Positions 47,272-56,152 of a stretch of 64,000 bases of DNA are shown piece after piece; within the stretch, counting starts at the first letter, position 1, and every line of letters starts with the position of its first letter. The position numbers and the translations under genes were made by a program. Below the pieces are notes generated by a model. The model did not search any database and was not told the DNA's origin. It was given only the letters and a program-made list of their open reading frames with translations. Source of the DNA: Flavobacterium ovatum (GTDB taxonomy: Bacteria > Bacteroidota > Bacteroidia > Flavobacteriales > Flavobacteriaceae); assembly GCF_040703125.1 (NCBI RefSeq), contig NZ_CP160035.1:1116001-1180000 (forward strand), read 5' to 3'.

Positions 47272-48990
47272 ATGTTCAAAAAATGCTTGTATATTCTGCT
47301 ACTTTTAGTATTGACACACTGCCAATCTTCCAAGCAAATGGATGCTATGCAAACTACCGTTTGTAACCCAATGGATCTCAACTATAGATTCAGTTTAGAC
47401 GGTGTTTCCCGTCGCGAAGGAGCCGACCCAACTGTAGTTTTGTATCAGGATGAATATTATCTATTTGCATCAAAATCGGGTGGGTATTGGAATTCAAAAG
47501 ATTTAATTCACTGGGATTTTATTACTTCTACTGACTTGCCTTTTGAGGATTATGCCCCTACGGCTGTCGTTATTAAGAATACTTTGTACTTTATGGCTTC
47601 TAATAATAAAGCACCGATATCGATTTATAAAACTACCAATCCTAAATCTGGAAAATGGGATGTGGCCAATGCCAATTTTCCTATAGCCATGACCGATCCA
47701 GACTTGTTTTTGGACGATGACCGACTGTATTTGTATTACGGCTGCTCAAATGTAGATCCCATTTATGCAGTTGAGTTGGATTTGAAAACACTAAATCCCA
47801 TTTCGAAACCGATTGAATGTTTTAATAGTAACAAAGCCATTTATGGGTGGGAACAATATGGAGACTATAACGATCAACCGGGGAATCCGTGGATCGAAGG
47901 TGCTTGGATGAACAAATACAAAGGCAAATATTACCTGCAGTATGCTGGACCTGGAACACGTTTCAAGAGTTATAGTGACGGATTGTACGTTGCCGATCAT
48001 CCTCTAGGTCCTTTTACAATAGCCAAACACAATCCTATTTCAATTAAACCAGAGGGATTTGCAACAGGAGCGGGTCACGGCAGCACGTTTGAAGATAAGT
48101 ACGGTAATTTTTGGCATATTGCCACGATGGTACTCACCGTCAAAGATAAGTTTGAACGACGATTAGGACTCTTTCCAGCATTTTTTGATAAGGATGGCGT
48201 TTTGGCTACTTATACGACTTTTGGTGATTTTCCCATTCGAATTCCAACTAAAAAAGTTAGTCAGCCCGAAGCATTATTTCCAGAATGGATGTTGCTATCT
48301 TATGGAAAACCGATTTCGGTTTCATCAGAAATTGAAGGACATGAAAAAAACAACGCTTCCGACGAAGAAATTAGAACGTATTGGAGTGCCAAAACTGGAA
48401 ATTTAGGAGAATGGATTAGCATTGATCTACAAAAAGAAGCTGTTGTAAAAGCCGTACAAATTAACTATGCCGAAAACGACACTCATTTGTATGGATACAA
48501 TTCCAATCAAAAACACCAATATCTTTTAGAATATTCAGTAGATAATAAAAATTGGAAGACAGCTGTCGATAATCGTAAAAATCAAAAGGATGTGCCCCAT
48601 GATTACGTTCAGTTAGCCAAATCTATAAAAGCACGTTATTTAAAATTAACTAATTATTCGGTTCCTGATGGTACCTTTGCATTAGCCGATTTTAGGATTT
48701 TTGGTAATGCTCAAGGCAAAAGCCCCGCTGCTGAAACCGATTTTAGTATCATTAGAAATTCAGCAGACAAAAGAGCGGTAACCCTACAATGGAAACCCCA
48801 AAATGATGCTATAGGACATAATGTGAGGTACGGAATAGCTCCCGATAAGTTGTATCATACCTACCAAGTTTTGAACAAAAAGGAGATAACGATTAGAACT
48901 TTAAATGCAAATCAAACCTACTATTTTACAGTTGATGCCTTTAATGAAAATGGAATTGCGAAAGGAACAAAAGTGGTTGAGCTAAGATAA
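47272..48990 (+). CDS. GH43-like beta-propeller glycosidase with F5/8-type C and FN3 domains
   Basis: 572 residues, lipoprotein (LLVLTHCQSS). A five-bladed propeller (about 40-325) shows GADPTVVLYQDEYYLFAS near the N-terminus (Asp of the base position), AMTDPDLFLDDDRLYLYYG (second conserved Asp) and NPWIEGAWMNKYKGKYYLQYAG (candidate acid Glu). A discoidin-like F5/8C domain follows (about 345-480, EWISIDLQKEAVVKAVQINY), then an FN3 domain (about 490-572). GH43-clan enzymes typically remove arabinose, xylose or galactose side groups; the actual specificity is unknown. Nine bases after sulfatase 2, same operon. Confidence 0.82.
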   Translation: MFKKCLYILLLLVLTHCQSSKQMDAMQTTVCNPMDLNYRFSLDGVSRREGADPTVVLYQDEYYLFASKSGGYWNSKDLIHWDFITSTDLPFEDYAPTAVVIKNTLYFMASNNKAPISIYKTTNPKSGKWDVANANFPIAMTDPDLFLDDDRLYLYYGCSNVDPIYAVELDLKTLNPISKPIECFNSNKAIYGWEQYGDYNDQPGNPWIEGAWMNKYKGKYYLQYAGPGTRFKSYSDGLYVADHPLGPFTIAKHNPISIKPEGFATGAGHGSTFEDKYGNFWHIATMVLTVKDKFERRLGLFPAFFDKDGVLATYTTFGDFPIRIPTKKVSQPEALFPEWMLLSYGKPISVSSEIEGHEKNNASDEEIRTYWSAKTGNLGEWISIDLQKEAVVKAVQINYAENDTHLYGYNSNQKHQYLLEYSVDNKNWKTAVDNRKNQKDVPHDYVQLAKSIKARYLKLTNYSVPDGTFALADFRIFGNAQGKSPAAETDFSIIRNSADKRAVTLQWKPQNDAIGHNVRYGIAPDKLYHTYQVLNKKEITIRTLNANQTYYFTVDAFNENGIAKGTKVVELR

Positions 48991-49009
48991 TTGAAACACA
49001 AAACTAAAA

Positions 49010-50122
49010 ATGAAAACAGGAATAATTATAGCATCATTTCTTTTTGTAGGATGGGGATGCAGTCATAAAATAGCAAATGGAAATCAACATACTTCTGCTA
49101 GTAAAACAAATGTAAGTATCGTTGGCGAAAAGTTTTATATCAACGGAAAACCAACTTACCATGGTGTAAAATGGAACGGGCATCCAATCGAAGGTTTGCT
49201 TATGAATTCCAGAATGGTACAAGGAATTTATGATGATGAAAACCCCGTAACTCGTGAAGCCATAAAATACCCGGATACCAATCAATGGGACCCCAATCGA
49301 AATACCAATGAGTTTGTACAAGCCATGGACGAATGGTACCAACACGGTCTAAGAGGTATCACCTTAAATTTGCAAGGCGGAAGTCCATTGGGCTATGGGA
49401 ATAAAGGATGGATAAACACGGCAATTGATCCAGACGGAAATCTCAAGCCCGCTTATATGCAACGTTTGGATAAAATCTTAAAAAAAGCCGACAATATAGG
49501 AATGGTTGTCATTTTGGGGATTTATTATTTTGGTCAAGATCAATTTGTAAAAGACGAAACTGCCGTCATTAAAGGTGTTGATAATACCGTCAATTGGTTA
49601 TTCGAAAAAGGATATCGTAATGTTCTTATCGAAATTGACAATGAATGTGATATCAAAGAATACGATCATGCCATTTTAAAACAAGATCGTGTGCATGAGT
49701 TGATGGAGCGGGTACATAATACACAAAAAAATGGCTACCATTATTTAGTAGGAACCAGTTACAAAGGACAAGCAATTCCAAAAACGAATGTTGTAAAAGC
49801 TTCCGATTTTATTTTACTGCACGGTAATAATGTGGTTCGAAAAGGACAAATTGAAGAAATGATTGCCCAAACCCGTCAGGTCGAAGGCTACAAACCAATG
49901 CCTATTGTTTTCAATGAAGACGATCATTATGATTATGAGAAAACAGGAAACAATTTTGTAAGCGCCGTTGAATCCTATACTTCATGGGGGTTTTTCGACT
50001 TCAGAAGAAAAGAGGAAAAAATGGAAGAAGGATTTCAAACCATTCCTGTAAACTGGAAGATTAGTTCAGAACGCAAAAAGGATTTTTTTAATAAAGTAAA
50101 AGATATTACGACTGGCAATTAA
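49010..50122 (+). CDS. Putative clan GH-A (TIM-barrel) glycoside hydrolase lipoprotein
   Basis: 370 residues with lipobox LFVGWGCSHK (Cys 17). TIM-barrel-like pattern: FYINGKPTYHGVKWNG at the N-terminus, RNVLIEIDNECDI giving an Asn-Glu pair as candidate acid/base, and PMPIVFNEDDHYDY giving a second Glu as candidate nucleophile. Both are where clan GH-A enzymes place them. I cannot assign a CAZy family by eye. Last gene of the GH88 operon, ended by a hairpin terminator. A role on the sulfated uronate polymer is inferred from the operon only. Confidence 0.65.
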   Translation: MKTGIIIASFLFVGWGCSHKIANGNQHTSASKTNVSIVGEKFYINGKPTYHGVKWNGHPIEGLLMNSRMVQGIYDDENPVTREAIKYPDTNQWDPNRNTNEFVQAMDEWYQHGLRGITLNLQGGSPLGYGNKGWINTAIDPDGNLKPAYMQRLDKILKKADNIGMVVILGIYYFGQDQFVKDETAVIKGVDNTVNWLFEKGYRNVLIEIDNECDIKEYDHAILKQDRVHELMERVHNTQKNGYHYLVGTSYKGQAIPKTNVVKASDFILLHGNNVVRKGQIEEMIAQTRQVEGYKPMPIVFNEDDHYDYEKTGNNFVSAVESYTSWGFFDFRRKEEKMEEGFQTIPVNWKISSERKKDFFNKVKDITTGN

Positions 50123-50146
50123 CTTTAAACAAAGGTGCTTAGATTT

Positions 50147-50203
50147 CTTGACTTAACCCAAACCCTATAAATAGGGTAAAATGGTTTAAGTCAAGATTTT
50201 TTT
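50147..50203 (+). terminator. Terminator of the GH88/sulfatase operon
   Basis: Long nested hairpin: CTTGACTTAA with TTAAGTCAAG (50147-50156 with 50186-50195) and inner ACCCTAT/ATAGGGT, then a T-run. Confidence 0.8.
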
Positions 50204-50281
50204 ATAGAACTTATTTTTCAATTATCATCAATTTCAGAATTGTATAAGTTGTTTTTTGTTGCCAATTCCAGCCATCCACTA

Positions 50282-50381
50282 TAGCCTTACGGAATAAAGT
50301 TTTTTTTACTAGGTCGTTACAGGAGCTTCCTTCGGTCGCTCTGTAACTCCCGTAAAAAACAACTTTATTCCGTCAGGGCTA
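50282..50381. repeat. Large imperfect inverted repeat (cruciform-forming)
   Basis: Arms 50282-50309 and 50352-50381 share ACGGAATAAAGTT and flanking TAGCC/GGCTA. A nested hairpin pairs GTTACAGGAGC with GCTCTGTAAC. Not part of any gene; resembles a dispersed intergenic element, but no second copy is in the window. Confidence 0.7.
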
Positions 50382-50493
50382 CCGTTCCTGTCTGGGGCAG
50401 AAGTATGAAAAAACGATTTAGGTTTTAATCTTAATCGACTACAATTCTAGATTAGTACATTATCTGGGTGTATGTATTAAAGCCAAATTATTC

Positions 50494-50527
50494 AAAATAA
50501 CTCCCAATGATTTTAAAAATAACTCCC
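50494..50527 (+). promoter_or_regulatory. Direct repeat AAAATAACTCCC, 22-bp spacing
   Basis: Two identical 12-bp words whose starts are 22 bp apart (two helical turns), about 180 bases before the DUF1080 gene. AraC-type DNA-binding domains such as that of the HTCS often bind such spaced direct repeats; assignment is inferred. Confidence 0.35.
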
Positions 50528-50705
50528 TAAATTTACAAGAAAACCTAATCAACTTGCATTAATAACGTTGTGAAACTCTACAAATATGCAATTTTAAAAG
50601 CCATGAAATCTGTTGATTTCAGGGATGAAAAATGACATTCAAAGATATTTATATTCGCGCATTATAATAGAATTATTTTTTTTAACCACCATAAACATAG
50701 CCACC

Positions 50706-51509
50706 ATGAAATTTAAAAATCTATCTCAAATTGCCACTATTCTAGTTATATTATTAGTTTCCTTTTTTAGTAACGCACAGTCAAAAGAGACTGGTTTTGT
50801 AAGTCTTTTTAATGGAGAAAATCTCGATGGTTGGTATTTGAAAATAAAAAATGGTGATGCCGATTTGGCAAAAAAAGTATATGCTGTAGAAAACGGTATG
50901 GTGCATGTATTCAAGGATTTTCCTAAGGAATACGAATTGAATACTGGTGTAAATGCAACACATGGTTTATTCTATACCAATAAAAAATACAGTAGATTTA
51001 TTTTTAAGTTCGAATACAAATGGGGAACAGGAATCGCCAATAATTTTGCTCAATTTCAGTACGATGCCGGAATGTATTACCACGTTGTTGATGACAAAAT
51101 ATGGCCAAAAGGTATTGAATACCAAGTTCGTTACGATCAGACTAAAAACAGGAATCATACCGGTGATTATTGGGCTAATGGATTGAAATGGTACTCGAAA
51201 GACAGTACGACTTTCTGTTTGCCATCGGCAGGAGGACAGGCTGTTTTGGGGCACAAAGGAGAACACCTTGCCTCACAAAATGTAAAGTTTAATGCACTAA
51301 ACAACAAATGGAACAAATGCGAAGTGATTGTGATGGGTGATAAATATTCAATTCACAAGCTAAATGGCAAAATCGTTAATATGGCTACCGATCTGCCATT
51401 CAGCGAGGGAGTAATTGGTTTGCAATCGGAAACAGCTGAAATTTATTACCGTAACATTGAAATTAAAGAATTTGATGAAATTGTTCCGATGGAAAAATTT
51501 CTTAAATAA
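50706..51509 (+). CDS. DUF1080 (3-keto-disaccharide hydrolase-like) secreted protein
   Basis: 267 residues with a signal peptide (ILVILLVSFFSNAQ). Concanavalin/LamG-like jelly-roll: SLFNGENLDGWYLK at the start, FKFEYKWGTG in the middle and IGLQSETAEIYYRNIEIKEF at the end, the standard DUF1080 (PF06439) frame. Members act in PULs, some hydrolysing 3-keto-glycosides. The ATG at 50706 is chosen because it directly precedes the signal peptide; the upstream in-frame ATG at 50613 would bury it. Separately transcribed after a terminator, and closed by its own terminator. Confidence 0.88.
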   Translation: MKFKNLSQIATILVILLVSFFSNAQSKETGFVSLFNGENLDGWYLKIKNGDADLAKKVYAVENGMVHVFKDFPKEYELNTGVNATHGLFYTNKKYSRFIFKFEYKWGTGIANNFAQFQYDAGMYYHVVDDKIWPKGIEYQVRYDQTKNRNHTGDYWANGLKWYSKDSTTFCLPSAGGQAVLGHKGEHLASQNVKFNALNNKWNKCEVIVMGDKYSIHKLNGKIVNMATDLPFSEGVIGLQSETAEIYYRNIEIKEFDEIVPMEKFLK

Positions 51510-51586
51510 TCGTAAGTCATGAAAAATCGATTTAAATAAGCATTTTTACTTAGCACTTAATTGGTATTGTTTTTTGGAACCCCGAT

Positions 51587-51610
51587 ACCGCACGAATCCT
51601 TTCGTGTGGT
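51587..51610 (+). terminator. Terminator after the DUF1080 gene
   Basis: ACCGCACGAA pairs with TTCGTGTGGT around TCCT, followed by T residues. Confidence 0.75.
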
Positions 51611-51778
51611 TTTTGTCATTTAAGCTAAATGACAAATTTATAATTTGTACTTCTATAACTTGAAAAACAAGGTTGTTCTGTAAATATGAAAGTTTTGGTT
51701 ACAGCAGAACATACAAAACCCAGTATATTTTAAGTTTTAAATTCACAATAAGGTTTTGTATTATTCGAACACTACCAT

Positions 51779-53278
51779 TTATTTCTTAATCAACTTAATA
51801 CTTTTGGAAGAATTTCCAGTTAGATTTAAGATATAAACTCCTGCAGATAGATTCAAAATCTCCACATTCAGGATCATCTCTACCTCGTTGGGGCTAATAT
51901 TTTTCATTATAACAACTTTTCCTGTAGAGCTAATCAAACTAACTTTATTGTATTGATGACCTTCATTTAAAACCAATTTTAATCTAGAAGTGAAAGGGTT
52001 TGGACTTATTGTTTCAATCTTTTTTTTTAGATTGATTTCAGTTGTTCCTAACAAATTGGTGTTTTTAGGTATAAAACCAGTAACAGCATATAAGGTTTTT
52101 CCGCTTGGAATACCTACAGAATATTCAGGAAAATTCACAATTTTATCGGCTAATGCTATCGCTATTTTTTTAGGACCATAATACACTTTGCTGTCGTCGG
52201 ACCAAGGGGTATTGGTAGGGCTATAAGTATGATTGTTTTGTAAGCAAGAATTTCGATAAACAAAATTCGGGTTGTTGGAATTAGTATGTTGGCTTGACCA
52301 AGGTCCCATAATCGCAAAATAATCAGGTGCATTTGTTTTTATAATTGCTGGCCCAGGTTCGCTAGCATCAACAGGAGGCATGTCAACAGGAAGAGTGATA
52401 TTGTTAAATTCGATTAAGTTATTTCCGTTGTCACCAGAGTGAAAACTTATTTCTTGTTTAAAGTCATTGTCATAAACCACATTATATTCTACATTTGACC
52501 CTTGAAGTGAAATATGTCTAACATGGGTGACTTTACAACCTGTGATAAGATTGTCTCTACTTTGAATGAAAAAGTATCCTTCTGCACCTCCCGCTTTTCT
52601 ATGACAGCCATCTACAATTAAATCTCGTAAAGTAATGTGTTCCCCCACACAACGTAAAGGGTCATTAGCACTGTTCAAAATAGTGACTTTGTCTAACCAA
52701 CAATTATTTGTCGTTCCGGATAGTCTTACGGATACATTGTCATTTGTTATTTCTCTGTTTTCATCCAAACTGTAGTTCCAAGCATAAACAGGGGTTCCCC
52801 ATCCCCCTTGAATGGTAAGGTTGTAAATACCACATTTGCTCACATTATAGAAAGTAAAAGCATTTCCTCCAACCATAGTGATCGTGCAAATAACACCTTC
52901 TCTAGTTTGTCCAATAAGGGAAACGTTTGATTTCATTGTAATACTAGCATCAATTGTGTAATTCCCATCATTAAGTGTTAATAGTCCTTTTTGTCCTGAA
53001 GTGAGACTATTTGATAAAGTAACAATAGCAGTATTTATTGCAGCACTATTTCCTGCATTTATAGTTGCCTTTTTTTCGAAATTGGCATCATTCACAAAAG
53101 GGATTCCGCCTATAACACCTGCATTGGCCCAACGACTCATTTGTGGGTAATTGGTGCTATTGGCATCGATTGCGGTTTGGTTAATGGTAACGCCAGGGTC
53201 TCCAACACGTAGTTGTGCTTGACTAATAGTTGATATAAAACAGAATGCTGCGAGTACAGATAGTTTGAATTTTTTCAT
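51779..53278 (-). CDS. Secreted parallel beta-helix protein with T9SS type A tail (putative polysaccharide lyase)
   Basis: 499 residues. A signal peptide (LSVLAAFCFISTISQAQ) is followed by a right-handed beta-helix (about 60-330) with rungs such as YTIDASITMKSNVSLIGQT, NCWLDKVTILNSANDPLRC and NLITGCKVTHVRHISLQGS, in the general style of PL6/PL1-like lyases. The C-terminal ~75 residues (ISPNPFTSRLKLVLNEG...LSAGVYILNL...KSIKLIKK) are a type A T9SS sorting domain, so it is delivered outside or onto the cell. The family was not identified; a lyase that makes the GH88 substrate is the natural inference. The frame extends up to 53395, but MKKFKLS at 53278 precedes the signal peptide. Confidence 0.75.
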   Translation of the reverse strand: MKKFKLSVLAAFCFISTISQAQLRVGDPGVTINQTAIDANSTNYPQMSRWANAGVIGGIPFVNDANFEKKATINAGNSAAINTAIVTLSNSLTSGQKGLLTLNDGNYTIDASITMKSNVSLIGQTREGVICTITMVGGNAFTFYNVSKCGIYNLTIQGGWGTPVYAWNYSLDENREITNDNVSVRLSGTTNNCWLDKVTILNSANDPLRCVGEHITLRDLIVDGCHRKAGGAEGYFFIQSRDNLITGCKVTHVRHISLQGSNVEYNVVYDNDFKQEISFHSGDNGNNLIEFNNITLPVDMPPVDASEPGPAIIKTNAPDYFAIMGPWSSQHTNSNNPNFVYRNSCLQNNHTYSPTNTPWSDDSKVYYGPKKIAIALADKIVNFPEYSVGIPSGKTLYAVTGFIPKNTNLLGTTEINLKKKIETISPNPFTSRLKLVLNEGHQYNKVSLISSTGKVVIMKNISPNEVEMILNVEILNLSAGVYILNLTGNSSKSIKLIKK

Positions 53279-53380
53279 TTGGTTTAGTATGTTTTTAATG
53301 AAGTAATTGTATGCTAAATTAAAGTTTACTACTAATGGTAATAGGGTGTTAATCGCTTTTAGAGAAGGTACATATCGGTC

Positions 53381-53416
53381 AAAAAAAATCCCCAAAACAT
53401 TTATGTTTTGAGGATT
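53381..53416 (-). terminator. Terminator after the hexuronate permease gene
   Basis: 14-bp stem with one mismatch (53387-53400 with 53403-53416, core CAAAACAT/ATGTTTTG), T-run on the minus strand. Confidence 0.8.
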
Positions 53417-53423
53417 AAAAAAA

Positions 53424-54725
53424 TTATTTCACTTGTTGGAGATTGTCATTCAGAGGTGTCATGTTTGGCATTAGCAATTGAACAAATCCTAAGACTACTA
53501 AATAACAGGAACCAGCGACTAAGAAAGCCCAGAAATAAGCAGTATTATCAGCATTGTCCAATAAGCTACCCAAAATTTTATTACTTATTATAGAGGCAAC
53601 GGCTCCAACCATTCCACCTAATCCAATGATGGTTGCTATTGCTTTTTTTGGGAATACGTCAGGAACTAAGGTAAAAATGTTGGCAGACCACGCTTGGTGT
53701 CCTGCAGCTCCTATTCCGATTAAGAATACCGCCACCCATTTGTTTTCTGCAAAGGCAACATAACAAACCGGTAAAATTAATAAAGCACAAAGTAATAAAG
53801 TTATTTTTCTTGATTTGTTGATCGACCATCCTTTGTTGATGAAATATCCGGATAAATATCCTCCAAATATGCTCCCCAAGTCGGCCATGAAATACATGAT
53901 AAAAAAAGGCAAACCAATATCTTTTAATTTTAAATCGAAAGTATCTGATAAGAATTTTGCACCCCAAAAGAGGTAAAACCACCAAACAGCATCAGTAGTT
54001 TTAGCGATAGCAAAAGCCCAAGCTTGTCGTTTTTTAATAATTTTTATCCAAGGGATTTTTGTTGTGTCTGTCTCTATTTCAGAATCACTGTTGATGTGTG
54101 CCAACTCTTCTGGGCTTACTTTTGAATGTTCTTCTGGTTTTTTGTAGGTTCGCAGCCATATGATAATCCAAATAGTACTTAAAGCTCCTGTGATTAAAAA
54201 CGGAATCTGCCAGTTAGTCCCATCTTCTTCTACGATCCAACCTACGACAAATGGCGCTGCGATAGCTCCAATACTTGTAGCGGCATTAAAAATCCCAGTA
54301 GCATAGGCGCGCTCTTTTTTGGGAAACCATTCTGCAACGGTTTTTATGGCGGCAGGAAAGTTTCCTGCTTCTCCAAATCCTAACCCAAAACGAGCCAAAC
54401 TAAAACCTATTATACTAAATGCAGGAGTTACAAAAGCATGAAGCATACCGAACAAACTCCAAATTCCAATTGAAACCGTGTATCCTATTTTTGTTCCTAA
54501 ACGATCTATAATTCCACCCATAGTCAGCATACCAATCGCATAAGCTACTTGAAAACTGATAAGAATATTAGCATAATCATTATTAGTCCAATTGAATAAT
54601 TTTTGTAGTGTAGGAGCCATCACCCCAATGATGCTTCTGTCAAAATAATTGATGGTGGTAGCAAATAATAGTAAGGATAGAATACGAAATCGATAGTTTC
54701 CGATTTTGTTTTTTATTGTAGTCAT
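53424..54725 (-). CDS. MFS permease, ACS/hexuronate transporter type
   Basis: Proton-coupled inner-membrane importer, 433 residues with 12 predicted membrane helices. The start NYFDRSIIGVMAP, the loop GGIIDRLGTKIGY and the segment RFGLGFGEAGNFPAAIKTVAEWFPKKERAYATGIF are typical of the anion:cation symporter family, which includes ExuT and the glucarate and sialate permeases. It likely brings unsaturated uronate or hexuronate into the cytoplasm for KduI/KduD. A 26-bp perfect palindrome upstream matches one before kduI, so both are probably controlled by the adjacent LacI-type repressor. Confidence 0.9.
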   Translation of the reverse strand: MTTIKNKIGNYRFRILSLLLFATTINYFDRSIIGVMAPTLQKLFNWTNNDYANILISFQVAYAIGMLTMGGIIDRLGTKIGYTVSIGIWSLFGMLHAFVTPAFSIIGFSLARFGLGFGEAGNFPAAIKTVAEWFPKKERAYATGIFNAATSIGAIAAPFVVGWIVEEDGTNWQIPFLITGALSTIWIIIWLRTYKKPEEHSKVSPEELAHINSDSEIETDTTKIPWIKIIKKRQAWAFAIAKTTDAVWWFYLFWGAKFLSDTFDLKLKDIGLPFFIMYFMADLGSIFGGYLSGYFINKGWSINKSRKITLLLCALLILPVCYVAFAENKWVAVFLIGIGAAGHQAWSANIFTLVPDVFPKKAIATIIGLGGMVGAVASIISNKILGSLLDNADNTAYFWAFLVAGSCYLVVLGFVQLLMPNMTPLNDNLQQVK

Positions 54726-54761
54726 ATCTTGGTTTTAATAGTTGATTTTGTAAATATATAA

Positions 54762-54787
54762 AATAAATACAATCGATTGTATTTATT
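54762..54787 (-). promoter_or_regulatory. LacI-family operator upstream of the permease gene
   Basis: A perfect 26-bp palindrome centred on ATCGAT (half-site AATAAATACAATC). Its inner 20 bp are identical to 56153-56172. It lies 37 bases before the permease ATG. Confidence 0.85.
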
Positions 54788-54823
54788 GCCAAAAGATTTG
54801 TTTTTAAAAAATTCAGCGAAGTT

Positions 54824-55852
54824 TTAGGTTTTTTTCCTAGAAGAATTCCTAATAATCAATTCAGGTTCAAGAATTTTAGTTTGATTGATTCGAAGGCTGG
54901 CTGTGGTTTTGATTTGTTCGAATAGCAAACTAGCGGCTACTTTTCCCATTTCAAAATCGGGCTGTTTGATGGTGGAAAGTGAGGGTTCGATTACGGCGGA
55001 AACCGCTTCGTTGCTAAAACCTACGAAGGCAATATCTTGCGGAATTTTGATTCCTTTTTCTTTTAAATACTGCATGGCACTGATAGCAGAAATATCGTTG
55101 GACGAAAAAACGCCATCTACTTTGGGAAGCGCAAGTAAATTTTCGGCCATGGTAACTCCGTCTTCTTTCATTAAAAAGGATTCAAAAATATAGTTTTCTT
55201 TAATCGGAATGTTATGTTTTTCTAATGCTGCTTTGTACCCATTGGTTCTACGCTGGTACAATTGAGAGTTTTGAGGCCCGGCAAAGTGAACTATGTTTTT
55301 ACAACCTTGTTCTATTAAATGTTCGGTGGCTTCTTGGCTTATTTTGAAATCGTCAATGATGACATTGGTACTGTTCTCTAGAGTACAAGGTCGGTCAAAA
55401 AAGAGAATTGGAAAACCTTGGTTTTGGTATGCTATAAAGTGATCGTGGTTGGTCGTTTTCATAGAAACAGAAATCAAAACACCATCGACTCTATTGGATA
55501 ATAAGGTATTCATTAATTTTTTTTCTCTTTCATAATCATCTAATGATTGACAGATGATGACGTCGTAGCCAGCGTCAAAAGCTGTTTCTTCGATTCCTGC
55601 AATTACTGATGAGAAAAATTGACGTGCAATTCGAGGTACAATAACACCGATGGAATGGGTTTTATTCGTCCTTAGTTTTGATGCTAAACTATTGCGCTGG
55701 TACCCCAATTCGTTGGCCTTGCTTAGAATTTTATCTTTCGTTTTTTGAGATACACGCGGACTGTCGTTAAGTGCTCGTGATACGGTTGAACTGTCAATTT
55801 CTAAGGCTTTAGAAATATCATGAATGGTTACATTGTTGTTTTTCATGGTCAT
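54824..55852 (-). CDS. LacI-family transcriptional repressor
   Basis: 342 residues. N-terminal HTH and hinge VTIHDISKALEIDSSTVSRALNDSPRVSQKTKDKIL (about 8-43) with SLASKLRTNKTHSIGVIVP leading into a periplasmic-binding-protein-like effector domain. Its gene lies between the permease and kduI, and identical palindromes precede both, so it probably represses hexuronate uptake and catabolism until an intermediate such as KDG binds. The start could be the first ATG (55852) or the one two codons later. A TACCTTTG element ends 10 bases upstream, so the leader is very short. Confidence 0.94.
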   Translation of the reverse strand: MTMKNNNVTIHDISKALEIDSSTVSRALNDSPRVSQKTKDKILSKANELGYQRNSLASKLRTNKTHSIGVIVPRIARQFFSSVIAGIEETAFDAGYDVIICQSLDDYEREKKLMNTLLSNRVDGVLISVSMKTTNHDHFIAYQNQGFPILFFDRPCTLENSTNVIIDDFKISQEATEHLIEQGCKNIVHFAGPQNSQLYQRRTNGYKAALEKHNIPIKENYIFESFLMKEDGVTMAENLLALPKVDGVFSSNDISAISAMQYLKEKGIKIPQDIAFVGFSNEAVSAVIEPSLSTIKQPDFEMGKVAASLLFEQIKTTASLRINQTKILEPELIIRNSSRKKT

Positions 55853-55862
55853 GGATTGCGTT

Positions 55863-55870
55863 CAAAGGTA
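55863..55870 (-). promoter_or_regulatory. lacI-type gene -7 promoter element (TACCTTTG)
   Basis: An exact TAnnTTTG match 10 bases before the first ATG. No copy of the palindrome lies in this core promoter. Confidence 0.45.
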
Positions 55871-55960
55871 AGTGTTTATTTCAAAATAAAGATTTAGTGA
55901 TTGCTGTTGGTATTTTAATTTCATTTCTATGACTTAATAAATATATTGTAGTACTGGTTT

Positions 55961-56090
55961 GCGTGAGGGATAGCCCCGAAGGGTCGGGATGGAAATCCTT
56001 TTTTTGGGTTTTTTTTTGACCCAAAAAAGATTGAAACGGATAGCCTGACCCGCTCCCGACTTTTCGGGATTCGACGGGGCACGCCCATAT
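55961..56090 (+). repeat. Dispersed GCGTGA...GGGCACGCCC element, copy C
   Basis: Starts GCGTGAGGGATAG, contains hairpins CCCGAAGGGTCGGG and CCCGACTTTTCGGG and a TTTTTTTGGGT/GACCCAAAAAA pair, and ends GGGGCACGCCC. It fills most of the gap between the LacI-type gene and kduI. Confidence 0.75.
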
Positions 56091-56152
56091 TATTTTTAAT
56101 ATTCGTTGCTCTACTCTTTATTGTTGATAGCAAATGTAGGTATTTCAAAAAT

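Larger units (their letters stand above)
50204..50705. other. Gene-free interval before the DUF1080 gene
   Basis: Holds a large imperfect inverted repeat (50282-50381) and a direct repeat of AAAATAACTCCC (50494-50505 and 50516-50527). No supportable coding frame; the frame running in from 50613 lacks a signal peptide until the ATG at 50706. Confidence 0.55.
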
